This document shows positions 4,986-10,578 of a stretch of 14,101 nucleotides of DNA, piece after piece. Origin of the DNA: CAZEGC01 sp964511635 (GTDB taxonomy: Bacteria; Patescibacteriota; Saccharimonadia; Saccharimonadales; Saccharimonadaceae). The stretch is taken from positions 1-14,101 of the forward strand of contig CAZEGC010000020.1 of assembly GCA_964511635.1 (NCBI GenBank). Direction: 5' to 3'. Position 1 is the stretch's first letter; each line of letters starts with the position of its first letter. The notes under the pieces are model-generated. The model did not search any database. It was not told where the DNA came from and was given only the letters and a program-made list of their open reading frames with translations. Made by a program: the position numbers and the translations under genes.

Positions 4986-6362
4986 ATGTCTAAAAAGAAA
5001 CAGTATTTCGATTATGACCTTATCGTTATTGGCAGTGGAGCTGGCGGTAGCGCAGCAGCCACAATTGCAGCGAGGAGCGGAAAAAAAGTTGCCGTCGTAG
5101 AGGCCGGCACTTTTGGCGGCGAGTCACCCAATTTTGGTGACATCCCAACCAAAGCATTTCTGCACGCTGCCCACCTTTATGACGAAGCGAAACGTGGCAC
5201 CAGGTTTGGCATTAGATCCTCAATGCTTAGCTATAATTACCCATCGTTAAAAAACTGGAAAGACTTAGCTATTAAGCGAACGGGCGCTGGAGGTAATCGT
5301 CGCTATTATGAAAAAGAAGGTATCAGTACATTTAATAGCGCGGCTCACTTTTTGTCGCCGCACGAAATTAACATTAATCGCCGCCACCTATCAGCTGCTA
5401 ACTTTCTAATCGCTACTGGATCAAGCTGGGAAGTCCCTGATATCGTGGGTCTAGAGCATATAAAGTACCTAACACCCAGAACCCTACTGCAAACTAAAAG
5501 GCCACCAAAAAGCATGTTTATCATTGGCAGCGGTAGCATAGCTATTGAATCTGCCCAGCTAATGGCGACTTTTGGCACTAAAGTATTTATATGTGAAGTC
5601 TCTGAGCGTATACTGCCAGAAGAAGATGAAGAAGTTAGCCAGTTAATGCAGCGGTTACTGCACGAGCAAAAGGGCGTATCTGCAATAACTCAGGCAAAAA
5701 TATTAAGTGTTGAAAAGGAAAACATAGCTAAACGCGTCACCTACAGCCGTGGAGGTGTCAAGAAATCTGTCCGAGTAGAGGAAATACTACTTGCAGGTGG
5801 CCGAACCCCAAATGTAGACCTAGGCCTAGAGAACGCTCATGTTAGTTATACCCCTAAGGGGATCGAGGTCAACGACCAGCTTCAAACTACCGCCAAACAT
5901 ATCTATGCTGCCGGAGACGTCCTGGGACGCAGCTCTGTTACTCATTCTGCCCTGCTTGAGAGTCGCGTAGCCGCCAACAACATCCTGCACCGGTCCAAAG
6001 TATCCCCTGACTATACTGCGACTCCACGTTTAACCTTTTCTAATCCAGGAATTGCTAGTGTTGGCATGAGCGAAAGCGACTGCATCAAACGTGACTTAAA
6101 GTACAAAAAATCAATTGCACCACTTAATATAATTGCTCGTAGCAATACTGCAGATTTTAGGGATGGATTTGTAAAAATAATCGCCAGTAAGAATGGCGAG
6201 ATACTGGGAGCCTCAATAGTTGCACCCGCAGCTAGCGAGATGGTTCATGAACTAGCCCTTGCTATCAAGCACCGCCTGCACGCTAGCGACGTTGCCGATA
6301 TGCCGCACGCCTTCCTGAGCTGGAGCGAAGCCATACGCGTGGCTGCAGCTAAATTATCGTAG
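4986..6362 (+). CDS. Lpd/MerA-fold flavoprotein without the redox cysteines
   Basis: A 458-aa protein with the layout of the pyridine nucleotide-disulfide oxidoreductase family: FAD-binding GSGAGG at 16-21, LIATGS at 141-146, NAD(P)-binding GSGSIAIE at 181-188 followed by an acidic CEVSER strand end (suggesting NADH over NADPH), HIYAAGDV near residue 305, and a C-terminal dimerisation domain. The family's active-site motif GGTCxNxGCxPSK is here GGESPNFGDIPTK (44-56): the two cysteines are Ser47 and Asp52. The usual C-terminal HxHPTxxE is HAFLSWSE (441-448), so the catalytic His is Phe443 while the Glu remains. Dithiol-disulfide chemistry is therefore not expected; it may be a diaphorase, quinone or metal reductase, or a regulatory protein. 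AAGGAG lies 10 nt upstream of the ATG. Third gene of the operon. The call to the fold is firm; the substrate is unknown. Confidence 0.9.
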   Translation: MSKKKQYFDYDLIVIGSGAGGSAAATIAARSGKKVAVVEAGTFGGESPNFGDIPTKAFLHAAHLYDEAKRGTRFGIRSSMLSYNYPSLKNWKDLAIKRTGAGGNRRYYEKEGISTFNSAAHFLSPHEININRRHLSAANFLIATGSSWEVPDIVGLEHIKYLTPRTLLQTKRPPKSMFIIGSGSIAIESAQLMATFGTKVFICEVSERILPEEDEEVSQLMQRLLHEQKGVSAITQAKILSVEKENIAKRVTYSRGGVKKSVRVEEILLAGGRTPNVDLGLENAHVSYTPKGIEVNDQLQTTAKHIYAAGDVLGRSSVTHSALLESRVAANNILHRSKVSPDYTATPRLTFSNPGIASVGMSESDCIKRDLKYKKSIAPLNIIARSNTADFRDGFVKIIASKNGEILGASIVAPAASEMVHELALAIKHRLHASDVADMPHAFLSWSEAIRVAAAKLS

Positions 6363-6363
6363 A
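6309..6363. repeat. 55-nt end repeat, left of scaffold gap
   Basis: Identical over 55 nt to 6464-6518 on the other side of the 100-N gap. It is the 3' end of the flavoprotein gene plus one base. A repeat of exactly this length at both contig ends is typical of a de Bruijn assembler overlap (k = 55) that was not merged. Confidence 0.9.
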
Positions 6364-6463
6364 NNNNNNNNNNNNNNNNNNNNNNNNNNNNNNNNNNNNN
6401 NNNNNNNNNNNNNNNNNNNNNNNNNNNNNNNNNNNNNNNNNNNNNNNNNNNNNNNNNNNNNNN
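6364..6463. other. scaffold gap of 100 N, probably artificial
   Basis: Exactly 100 Ns, a nominal gap size. Because both flanks carry the same 55 nt, the two contigs most likely overlap and there is no missing sequence. Removing the Ns and one repeat copy would join the flavoprotein stop directly to the downstream intergenic DNA. Confidence 0.85.
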
Positions 6464-6518
6464 GCCTTCCTGAGCTGGAGCGAAGCCATACGCGTGGCTG
6501 CAGCTAAATTATCGTAGA
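6464..6518. repeat. 55-nt end repeat, right of scaffold gap
   Basis: Exact copy of 6309-6363. It encodes the last codons and stop of the flavoprotein but has no start or upstream coding sequence, so it is not a second gene. Confidence 0.9.
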
Positions 6519-6543
6519 AATAAGTATTGATGCAAAGTCATAA

Positions 6544-6563
6544 GTAGGATCGTCTGCTCCTAC
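6544..6563. terminator. possible hairpin ending the flavoprotein operon
   Basis: GTAGGA (6544-6549) and TCCTAC (6558-6563) form a 6-bp stem with an 8-nt loop. No T-tract follows on either strand, so termination here is uncertain; the strong hairpin at 6572-6609 just downstream could serve both strands. Confidence 0.3.
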
Positions 6564-6571
6564 CTAAGCCA

Positions 6572-6609
6572 AAGAAAATACCCCCATCTTTGAGATGAGG
6601 GGATTTCCT
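6572..6609 (-). terminator. second copy of the tRNA-fMet terminator
   Basis: Identical to 6759-6796. On the minus strand AAGGAAAT-CCCC, then CATCT / AGATG around a CAA loop, then GGGG and TATTTTCTT. It forms a long stem with a T-rich end. Confidence 0.75.
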
Positions 6610-6627
6610 TGGTTGCGGGGGCAGGAT
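6610..6627 (-). pseudogene. duplicate 3' end of tRNA-fMet
   Basis: Eighteen bases, reading ATCCTGCCCC to CCA on the minus strand, repeat the end of the tRNA at 6814-6797 exactly. With the terminator the exact direct repeat is 56 nt (6572-6627 and 6759-6814). It breaks off in the T-loop. Confidence 0.85.
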
Positions 6628-6758
6628 ATCAGTCGCTACACTCCTTTTTCCGCTTGCTTGAGAAATGAGTAAGCTAATTTCTCTACGCTGCGCTACACCG
6701 AACTTGCGACTATTTTTGCTTGCAGCAAAAAATCACAGGTTCGATCGGCGCCCAAACC

Positions 6759-6796
6759 AAGAAAATACCCCCATCTTTGAGATGAGGGGATTTCCT
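6759..6796 (-). terminator. terminator of tRNA-fMet
   Basis: Begins right after the encoded CCA on the minus strand. The stem pairs AAGGAAAT/ATTTTCTT and CCCC/GGGG with the inner CATCT/AGATG, and the distal arm is T-rich. Confidence 0.75.
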
Positions 6797-6874
6797 TGGT
6801 TGCGGGGGCAGGATTCGAACCTGCGACCTGTTGGTTATGAGCCAACCGAGCTGACCAGACTGCTCCACCCCGCG
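6797..6874 (-). tRNA. tRNA-fMet(CAT), initiator
   Basis: A 78-nt cloverleaf with encoded CCA. The 5' end CGCGGGG and 3' end CCCCGCA leave C1 opposite A72, the mismatch that marks bacterial initiator tRNA, and the A11-T24 pair of initiators is present (GAGC/GCTC). The anticodon loop is CTCATAA. The anticodon stem is GTTGG/CCAAC, so position 29-41 is T-A and only two of the three usual G-C pairs next to the loop are kept. It lies 31 nt downstream of the DivIC-like gene on the same strand and may be read from that transcript as well. Confidence 0.93.
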
Positions 6875-6905
6875 GCACATCTATTAAAATAACACATGTG
6901 GCAGA

Positions 6906-7343
6906 CTACTTCAAGCTCCGAACGCTGCCACCAAAAAGAAAATTGACCCATTGGCGTACATTACTTGGAGCTACTGGGGCTAGTGAGGCACCGCTACCAG
7001 CGTCGCCAGACTCCTCCTGTACCGTATTGGGCGGTAAGATTAACACGCTTTCACCAGGCATTGCCAGCCCCAAACGATCCCTAGCGGCTAGTTCCTGAAA
7101 CTCTTCGGTCTGATGATATTTTTTTTCAAATTCCAAGTTCTGGACTTGTAATTCCACTAATTGCAATTCGCGCTTACTAGCATCTAGTTCGCGTTGCAAG
7201 CTGTAGTTTCGCTGCATGTAGCCAATCGAACCCCACGCCCAACCCGCTGCCACCATCAAAGCTGCCACCACTACAAGGTTATTTAATGTAAAGTAGTCGT
7301 GACGAAGGCGATAGATAATTCGGCGTATATTTATTTTTGACAT
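6906..7343 (-). CDS. septum formation initiator, DivIC/FtsB-like
   Basis: A 145-aa protein with the family's layout: a short basic cytoplasmic tail, one membrane helix (about 21-41), a coiled coil (about 45-78: RNYSLQRELDASKREL and on), then the conserved HQTEEFQELAARDRLGLAMPGE segment (written in parts: HQTEEF, LAARDRLGLAMPGE) at about 77-98. FtsB/DivIC proteins link FtsL and FtsQ/DivIB in the division complex and act outside the membrane. The tail (105-145) is longer than usual, low in complexity (SGDAGSGASLAPVAPS) and ends in VRQWVNFLFGG. The predicted -10 (7363-7358) gives a leader of only about 8 nt and no ribosome binding site is seen. Confidence 0.85.
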   Translation of the reverse strand: MSKINIRRIIYRLRHDYFTLNNLVVVAALMVAAGWAWGSIGYMQRNYSLQRELDASKRELQLVELQVQNLEFEKKYHQTEEFQELAARDRLGLAMPGESVLILPPNTVQEESGDAGSGASLAPVAPSNVRQWVNFLFGGSVRSLK

Positions 7344-7357
7344 GATTTCTAGTACGC

Positions 7358-7390
7358 ATTATAGCGTAGCCGAGGTGAATAGGCTATAAT
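7358..7390. promoter_or_regulatory. divergent -10 boxes for the DivIC-like gene and tRNA-Ile2
   Basis: A consensus TATAAT on the minus strand (7363-7358) serves the DivIC-like gene, and a consensus TATAAT on the plus strand (7385-7390) lies 11 nt before the tRNA at 7402. -35 boxes are weak in both directions. Confidence 0.55.
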
Positions 7391-7401
7391 ACTTGGGGTA
7401 T

Positions 7402-7477
7402 GGGGGCGTAGCTCAGGGGTTAGAGCAGTCGGCTCATAACCGATTGGTCGCTGGTTCGAACCCAGCCGCCCCCACCA
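7402..7477 (+). tRNA. tRNA with CAT anticodon, probably tRNA-Ile2
   Basis: A 76-nt cloverleaf: acceptor GGGGGCG/CGCCCCC, D-arm GCTC/GAGC, anticodon stem GTCGG/CCGAT with loop CTCATAA, T-arm GCTGG/CCAGC with loop TTCGAAC, encoded CCA. The strings TTAGAGCAG and TTGGTCGCTGGTTC are nearly those of E. coli tRNA-Ile2, whose CAT anticodon is changed to lysidine by TilS so that it reads AUA. As the other two CAT tRNAs in the window fit elongator and initiator Met, Ile2 is the best call. A second Met tRNA cannot be fully excluded. No duplicated tail is seen after this tRNA. Confidence 0.85.
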
Positions 7478-7483
7478 TATTTT

Positions 7484-7966
7484 CTATATTTGCTTTTTTA
7501 ATTTGCGGCGAACTTTTGCACGATCATTCTTTGCATCTGATCCTATATAGGCACTGGAAAAAGCCTGCCTGGCTAGCCTCAAATCTCTGTCCACGCTAGC
7601 TTCGTCTACACCAGCAGCTATCATCTCCTTTTTGCCATAGGCAACTTCAAAAGCCGCGTCACCTCTCTCTACTGCTGGAGCTTCTGCTGCTTCAATTTGA
7701 GCCTGCGTTCGAGGATCGTAACGATGTTGAATCCCAGCATCATATGTAGCTGCGTGAGAAAAGCCCCCCAGCCGTGACGCCTGGGAGTAATCATCTAGCG
7801 CAGCCAGCAGCGCACGAGCACGTTTTTTTATATTTACTGATGGACCGTCAGGCGAGACAGGCTTGGCGGCATAATATGGATGCTCCAGCTCTAATTCTCT
7901 TTTCCGGCGCTGCGCAGCGCCAGGCCTATGATAGCTATCCTCAGAAAATAGTGATTCTTGTACCAT
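7484..7966 (-). CDS. 160-aa hypothetical protein
   Basis: I do not recognise a family. The protein is soluble, with no signal or membrane segment, and charged: an N-terminal MVQESLFSEDS, then AAQRRKRELELEHPYY, an Ala-rich middle (about 45-125: KKRARALLAALDD, then AQIEAAEAPAVE) and a very basic C-terminus (DRAKVRRKLKKQI) that could bind nucleic acid. Its promoter is convincing and leaderless: -35 TTGAAT, 17 nt, -10 TATAAT, 6 nt, ATG. It converges on the tRNA-Ile2 gene, with the stop only 7 nt from the tRNA end. Its own promoter, rather than the ABC genes upstream, probably drives it. Confidence 0.75.
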   Translation of the reverse strand: MVQESLFSEDSYHRPGAAQRRKRELELEHPYYAAKPVSPDGPSVNIKKRARALLAALDDYSQASRLGGFSHAATYDAGIQHRYDPRTQAQIEAAEAPAVERGDAAFEVAYGKKEMIAAGVDEASVDRDLRLARQAFSSAYIGSDAKNDRAKVRRKLKKQI

Positions 7967-7972
7967 ATTATT

Positions 7973-8001
7973 ATTATAGCATAAAAACTATATCTATTCA
8001 A
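7973..8001 (-). promoter_or_regulatory. leaderless promoter of the 160-aa gene
   Basis: Minus strand: -35 TTGAAT (8001-7996), 17 nt, -10 TATAAT (7978-7973), and the ATG at 7966 after 6 nt. The -35 hexamer is the same as at gltS and abuts the stop codon of the ABC permease gene. Confidence 0.7.
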
Positions 8002-8002
8002 G

Positions 8003-9094
8003 CTACTCCCAGCGGAAAATGCGCACTGCAACGAGGTAGACTACGGCTGTCCAGCCAAAAATAATTAGTAATTCTGGACCTAGATCAAGTAAACTGGCAT
8101 TTTCAGTAGTAATCTTGCGGATTCCATCAATAACAGGGGTTAAAGGTATGTAACTGGTTATTCCCTGCAGCCACTCCGGCATAAGGAAGCGTGGGAAAAA
8201 CACCCCAGATAAAAACATCATTGGAAACGACACGGCATTGGACAAAACGGCAGATTGATTTTCATTCTTGGCCCAGCCACCAATCAGCAATCCAAACCCT
8301 AGCATTAGAATGATTGACAGCACCAAAAATGGAACCAACTGCAACCAATCCCCTCGCATATCAAAATTAAATACAGTCAGTCCAACTGCCAGCATCACAA
8401 TGATTGATAGTGCGCCGATGGAGCCGTAATATAGCATGGTACCGGTAATCAATTGCGAGGTACGAAATGGCGTGGCACGTATCCGGCGCAGGACGCCACT
8501 TTTTTTCTCGGACGGCAGCTGGTTAGATAAGCCGAATATACCCAGACTAAGCAAAGTAAACCCAATAAGACCTGAAAAGGTATAGTCAAATTGAGTTAAA
8601 TTATTAGTAGTTGTCGGTCGCTGAGACACGCTAAATAATGGACTAGTCTGGGTAATTTCCTGGTCAATTTCCCGAAGTATAGACTCCATAATCGAAGCCA
8701 GTGTCTGTCCCGTTTCGGGATTAGATTCATTAAAGTACACACTTAGCTCGCCCGATGGTAGGCCGTCCTGATTTGTCGCCCCGAACTCCTCCGGAAGCTC
8801 CAAGATACTGTCTAACTCTCCTCGGCCCATCATGTCTTTGGCGGCCTCTAGGCTTTTAACCTCCTCGACCGTCAAAAAGTCATCAGACGAAATGTCGCTA
8901 ATGAACTGACTCGCAAATTCAGTCTCTGATCGATTGAATACCGCTACATCAAAGCTAATGTCATTGTTTCCTCGAAATATCGAACCGAATACAAATAGGA
9001 ACAGTAGTGGAAATAAAATAGTAAAGAATAATGCTACTGGATCACGAAAGAATCGTTTTATTTGATTGAAAACAAAAATCAATACTCCGCGCAT
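8003..9094 (-). CDS. ABC-2 type transporter permease
   Basis: A 363-aa membrane protein. The N-terminus MRGVLIFVFNQIKRFFRDPVAL (in parts: MRGVLIFVFNQIKRF, FRDPVAL) and first helix (to about residue 42) are typical of ABC-2 export permeases, followed by a large extracytoplasmic domain (about 45-185), then five helices in the C-terminal half. LPSEKKSGVLRRIRATPF (about 193-211) is the conserved cytoplasmic loop of the family, and SNAVSFPMMFLSGVFFP (about 285-301) with the following PEWLQ...PLTPVIDGIR segment matches the family's late helices. It pairs with the ATPase at 9096: one base separates that stop from this ATG, so translation is probably coupled. Export of a lipid, drug or peptide is expected; the substrate cannot be read from the sequence. 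Confidence 0.9.
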   Translation of the reverse strand: MRGVLIFVFNQIKRFFRDPVALFFTILFPLLFLFVFGSIFRGNNDISFDVAVFNRSETEFASQFISDISSDDFLTVEEVKSLEAAKDMMGRGELDSILELPEEFGATNQDGLPSGELSVYFNESNPETGQTLASIMESILREIDQEITQTSPLFSVSQRPTTTNNLTQFDYTFSGLIGFTLLSLGIFGLSNQLPSEKKSGVLRRIRATPFRTSQLITGTMLYYGSIGALSIIVMLAVGLTVFNFDMRGDWLQLVPFLVLSIILMLGFGLLIGGWAKNENQSAVLSNAVSFPMMFLSGVFFPRFLMPEWLQGITSYIPLTPVIDGIRKITTENASLLDLGPELLIIFGWTAVVYLVAVRIFRWE

Positions 9095-9095
9095 T

Positions 9096-9851
9096 CTATT
9101 CCCTGAGCGCCTTTCCTGTTAGATCAATGTATACGTCCTCTAGATCAGCTTGCTCGACGGTTTCAGACTTCTTAAAACCGCGCTTTAATAAATCCTTAAT
9201 CATATTCTTTGGGCTGTCGAGCGCAATAATTTTACCGCTATCCATAATCGCTAGGCGATCACACAGTAGCTGCGCCTCTTCCATGTAGTGTGTAGTCATA
9301 ACAACGGTGATACCACGTTTTTTTATGGACTGAATCAATTCCCATAGGTGCCGCCTAGCCTGCGGGTCAAGCCCTGTGGTCGGCTCATCTAGAAACAGCA
9401 CCCGGGGCTCGTTTACAAGCGCCGCGGCTATACTAAAGCGCTGCTTCTGCCCACCTGAAAGCTTTTCAGGGTAACTATCCATTTTGTCGGTTAGCTCAAC
9501 GGCAGCGAGCATATCACCGGGATCGATTTTTTTATTATAAAAACCCGCAAACATTACTAACTGCTCTTTAAGCGTTATTTTGTCGTAAAAGGCTGAGTTT
9601 TGCAGCTGGATGCCAATAATATGACGGATTTTTTGAGGATTTTTAGCCACATCGATTCCATCAATTGTCACAGACCCTCCATCAATTGAACGTAGAGCCT
9701 CTATCATTTCAAGCGTAGTAGTCTTGCCAGCACCGTTTGGGCCCAGGATTCCAAACACTTCACCTTTTTTGACGCTAAATGACACGCCCTTGACGGCACG
9801 CTCTTTGCCGTAAGACTTCACCAGGTCAGTTACTTCAATTAAGTTCGTCAT
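9096..9851 (-). CDS. ABC transporter ATP-binding protein (ABC-2 exporter)
   Basis: A 251-aa protein with all ATPase motifs: Walker A GPNGAGKTT (37-45), Q-loop glutamine near 84 (IQLQN), signature LSGGQKQR (131-138), Walker B VLFLDE (151-156) with the D-loop after it, and the switch His at 188 (TTHYMEEA). The CcmA/DrrA-like wording (TTGLDPQARRHLW) fits ATPases of ABC-2 exporters. It energises the permease encoded 1 nt downstream. The C-terminal tail (about 220-251) contains EQADLEDVYIDLTGK, the usual end of this subfamily. The -10 TATAAT at 9868-9863 ends 11 nt before the ATG, giving a leader of about 5 nt and no ribosome binding site. Confidence 0.93.
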   Translation of the reverse strand: MTNLIEVTDLVKSYGKERAVKGVSFSVKKGEVFGILGPNGAGKTTTLEMIEALRSIDGGSVTIDGIDVAKNPQKIRHIIGIQLQNSAFYDKITLKEQLVMFAGFYNKKIDPGDMLAAVELTDKMDSYPEKLSGGQKQRFSIAAALVNEPRVLFLDEPTTGLDPQARRHLWELIQSIKKRGITVVMTTHYMEEAQLLCDRLAIMDSGKIIALDSPKNMIKDLLKRGFKKSETVEQADLEDVYIDLTGKALRE

Positions 9852-9862
9852 AAGCTACTTTA

Positions 9863-9868
9863 ATTATA
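9863..9868 (-). promoter_or_regulatory. -10 box of the ABC exporter operon
   Basis: A consensus TATAAT on the minus strand, 11 nt before the ATPase start. The only -35-like hexamer is TTGATG with a 19-nt spacer, and it lies against the terminator of the upstream gene. Confidence 0.5.
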
Positions 9869-9891
9869 CAACATTATGAGATTCAGCCATC

Positions 9892-9929
9892 AAAAAAGCC
9901 CCTCGGTAGGCTTCACATTACCTCGGGGC
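9892..9929 (-). terminator. intrinsic terminator of the 68-aa gene
   Basis: On the minus strand GCCCCGAGGTA and TACCGAGGGGC form an 11-position stem (a 2x2 internal loop in the middle) with a 10-nt loop, followed by TTTTTT. It ends the gene at 9989-10195 and insulates the ABC operon. Confidence 0.8.
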
Positions 9930-9988
9930 AATTTTGGCACCTGTTTGTTTGATACTACTTTATCACCAAACGTGCTTATGTTGCAAGA

Positions 9989-10195
9989 CTATTTTTTCTT
10001 ACTGATAGTCAGAAAACCATTTCGTGGGTTTTCTTTGACAACTCGGTCTTCTGGTAGGTCTGTCGGCTCACCCTTTGCGTTCTTTTCTACTTTTGCAAAA
10101 AAGTAAATGGTTTGTGGCTTTCCACCACGAAGCGTGACCTCGGTCTTGTGCAAGTAGTAGGTTACTCCCTTAGAATTTGTGTGACTGTAAGCCAT
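9989..10195 (-). CDS. conserved small basic protein, unknown function
   Basis: A 68-aa protein with no membrane segment and many Lys/Arg, starting MAYSHTNSKGVTYYLHKTEV, then a central RGGKPQTIYFFAKVEK and a basic end TISKKK. Proteins of this pattern are, to my knowledge, widespread in Saccharibacteria and related CPR genomes but have no assigned role; the short beta-like strands and basic surface could suit nucleic-acid or ribosome binding, which is only a guess. It has the best ribosome binding site in the window (AGGAGGT at 10212-10206, 10 nt before the ATG), a consensus -35 and its own terminator, so it is likely a well-expressed single gene. Confidence 0.85.
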   Translation of the reverse strand: MAYSHTNSKGVTYYLHKTEVTLRGGKPQTIYFFAKVEKNAKGEPTDLPEDRVVKENPRNGFLTISKKK

Positions 10196-10232
10196 AAGAT
10201 CTTATACCTCCTGTTAGTGCTATACAAGGGTA

Positions 10233-10261
10233 AGAGTACCGCGTCACGATTCAGTTGTCAA
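10233..10261 (-). promoter_or_regulatory. promoter of the 68-aa gene
   Basis: Minus strand: consensus -35 TTGACA (10261-10256), 17 nt, weaker -10 TACTCT (10238-10233). The -35 overlaps the first bases after the stop of the upstream small membrane gene. Confidence 0.55.
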
Positions 10262-10264
10262 CAG

Positions 10265-10531
10265 TTATTCACCCCTGTAGTACATTTTAAGCGTCATACG
10301 AAGCGCTACTAGTAGCACTAATCGAATCATCAGTAACGCTACTAAAACTAGTACGATTAGGACCGAAAAGCCAGCGAAATCTGGCGACCANNNNNNNNNN
10401 NNNNNNNNNNNNNNNNNNNNNNNNNNNNNNNNNNNNNNNNNNNNNNNNNNNNNNNNNNNNNNNNNNNNNNNNNNNNNNNNNNNNNNNNNNTTTATATTGC
10501 CTTTTATTTGCCGTTTATTGTTTGCCACCAC
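10265..10531 (-). CDS. small membrane protein interrupted by a scaffold gap
   Basis: The sequenced ends are an N-terminal MVANNKRQIKGNI read from a GTG (10531) and a C-terminal part, WSPDFAGFS followed by one or two very hydrophobic helices (VLIVLVLVALLMIRLVLLVAL) and a basic tail ending MYYRGE. Between them lie 100 Ns of unknown true length, so the reading frame across the gap, and even whether both ends belong to one gene, is not proven. GGAG lies about 7 nt before the GTG and an extended -10 precedes it, supporting a real start. No family recognised. Confidence 0.5.
   Translation of the reverse strand: MVANNKRQIKGNIXXXXXXXXXXXXXXXXXXXXXXXXXXXXXXXXXXWSPDFAGFSVLIVLVLVALLMIRLVLLVALRMTLKMYYRGE
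10391..10490. other. scaffold gap of 100 N
   Basis: Exactly 100 Ns. In contrast to the first gap, the two flanks share no repeat, so real sequence of unknown length is probably missing inside the small membrane gene. Confidence 0.9.
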
Positions 10532-10562
10532 CAGAATGCTCCACCGCTTGAATTCTAGCCCT

Positions 10563-10571
10563 AGTATAGCA
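10563..10571 (-). promoter_or_regulatory. extended -10 upstream of the small membrane gene
   Basis: Minus-strand TGC followed by TATACT, the same extended -10 (GTGCTATACT) as found before murC. It lies just after the MFS stop codon and would give a leader of about 25 nt. Confidence 0.45.
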
Positions 10572-10578
10572 CGGGGGT

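Larger units (their letters stand above)
6572..6758 (-). repeat. tRNA-tail element B (after tRNA-fMet)
   Basis: Apart from possible hairpins, no gene is seen in 6519-6758. Read on the minus strand downstream of the tRNA terminator, the block holds a hairpin (6739-6706) with the same TTTTTGC / GCAAAAA stem as element A, then a T-arm-like GTCGCAAGTTCG, a hairpin GAGAAAT/ATTTCTC (6683-6660), AAGCAAGCG (6659-6651), and finally a copy of the tRNA 3' end (6627-6610) and terminator (6609-6572). The order of parts is the same as in 134-337. GTCGCA matches the fMet T-stem, whereas element A has GTCACA, matching its own tRNA. The small ORF on the plus strand across this block runs into the tRNA and is not a gene. 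Confidence 0.65.

Noticed and set aside
6665..6892. Plus-strand frame of 75 aa across the tRNA-tail block and tRNA-fMet
   Set aside because: It reads through the antisense of the tRNA and the duplicated terminator (its HPAAHLLK-like end is the typical false protein of a tRNA gene).
7393..7599. Plus-strand frame of 68 aa starting before tRNA-Ile2
   Set aside because: It is the translation of the tRNA gene itself (QGLEQSAHNRLVAGSNPAAP is a familiar artefact).
9876..10312. Plus-strand frames opposite the 68-aa gene
   Set aside because: They cover a terminator, ribosome binding site and promoter that clearly serve the minus strand.
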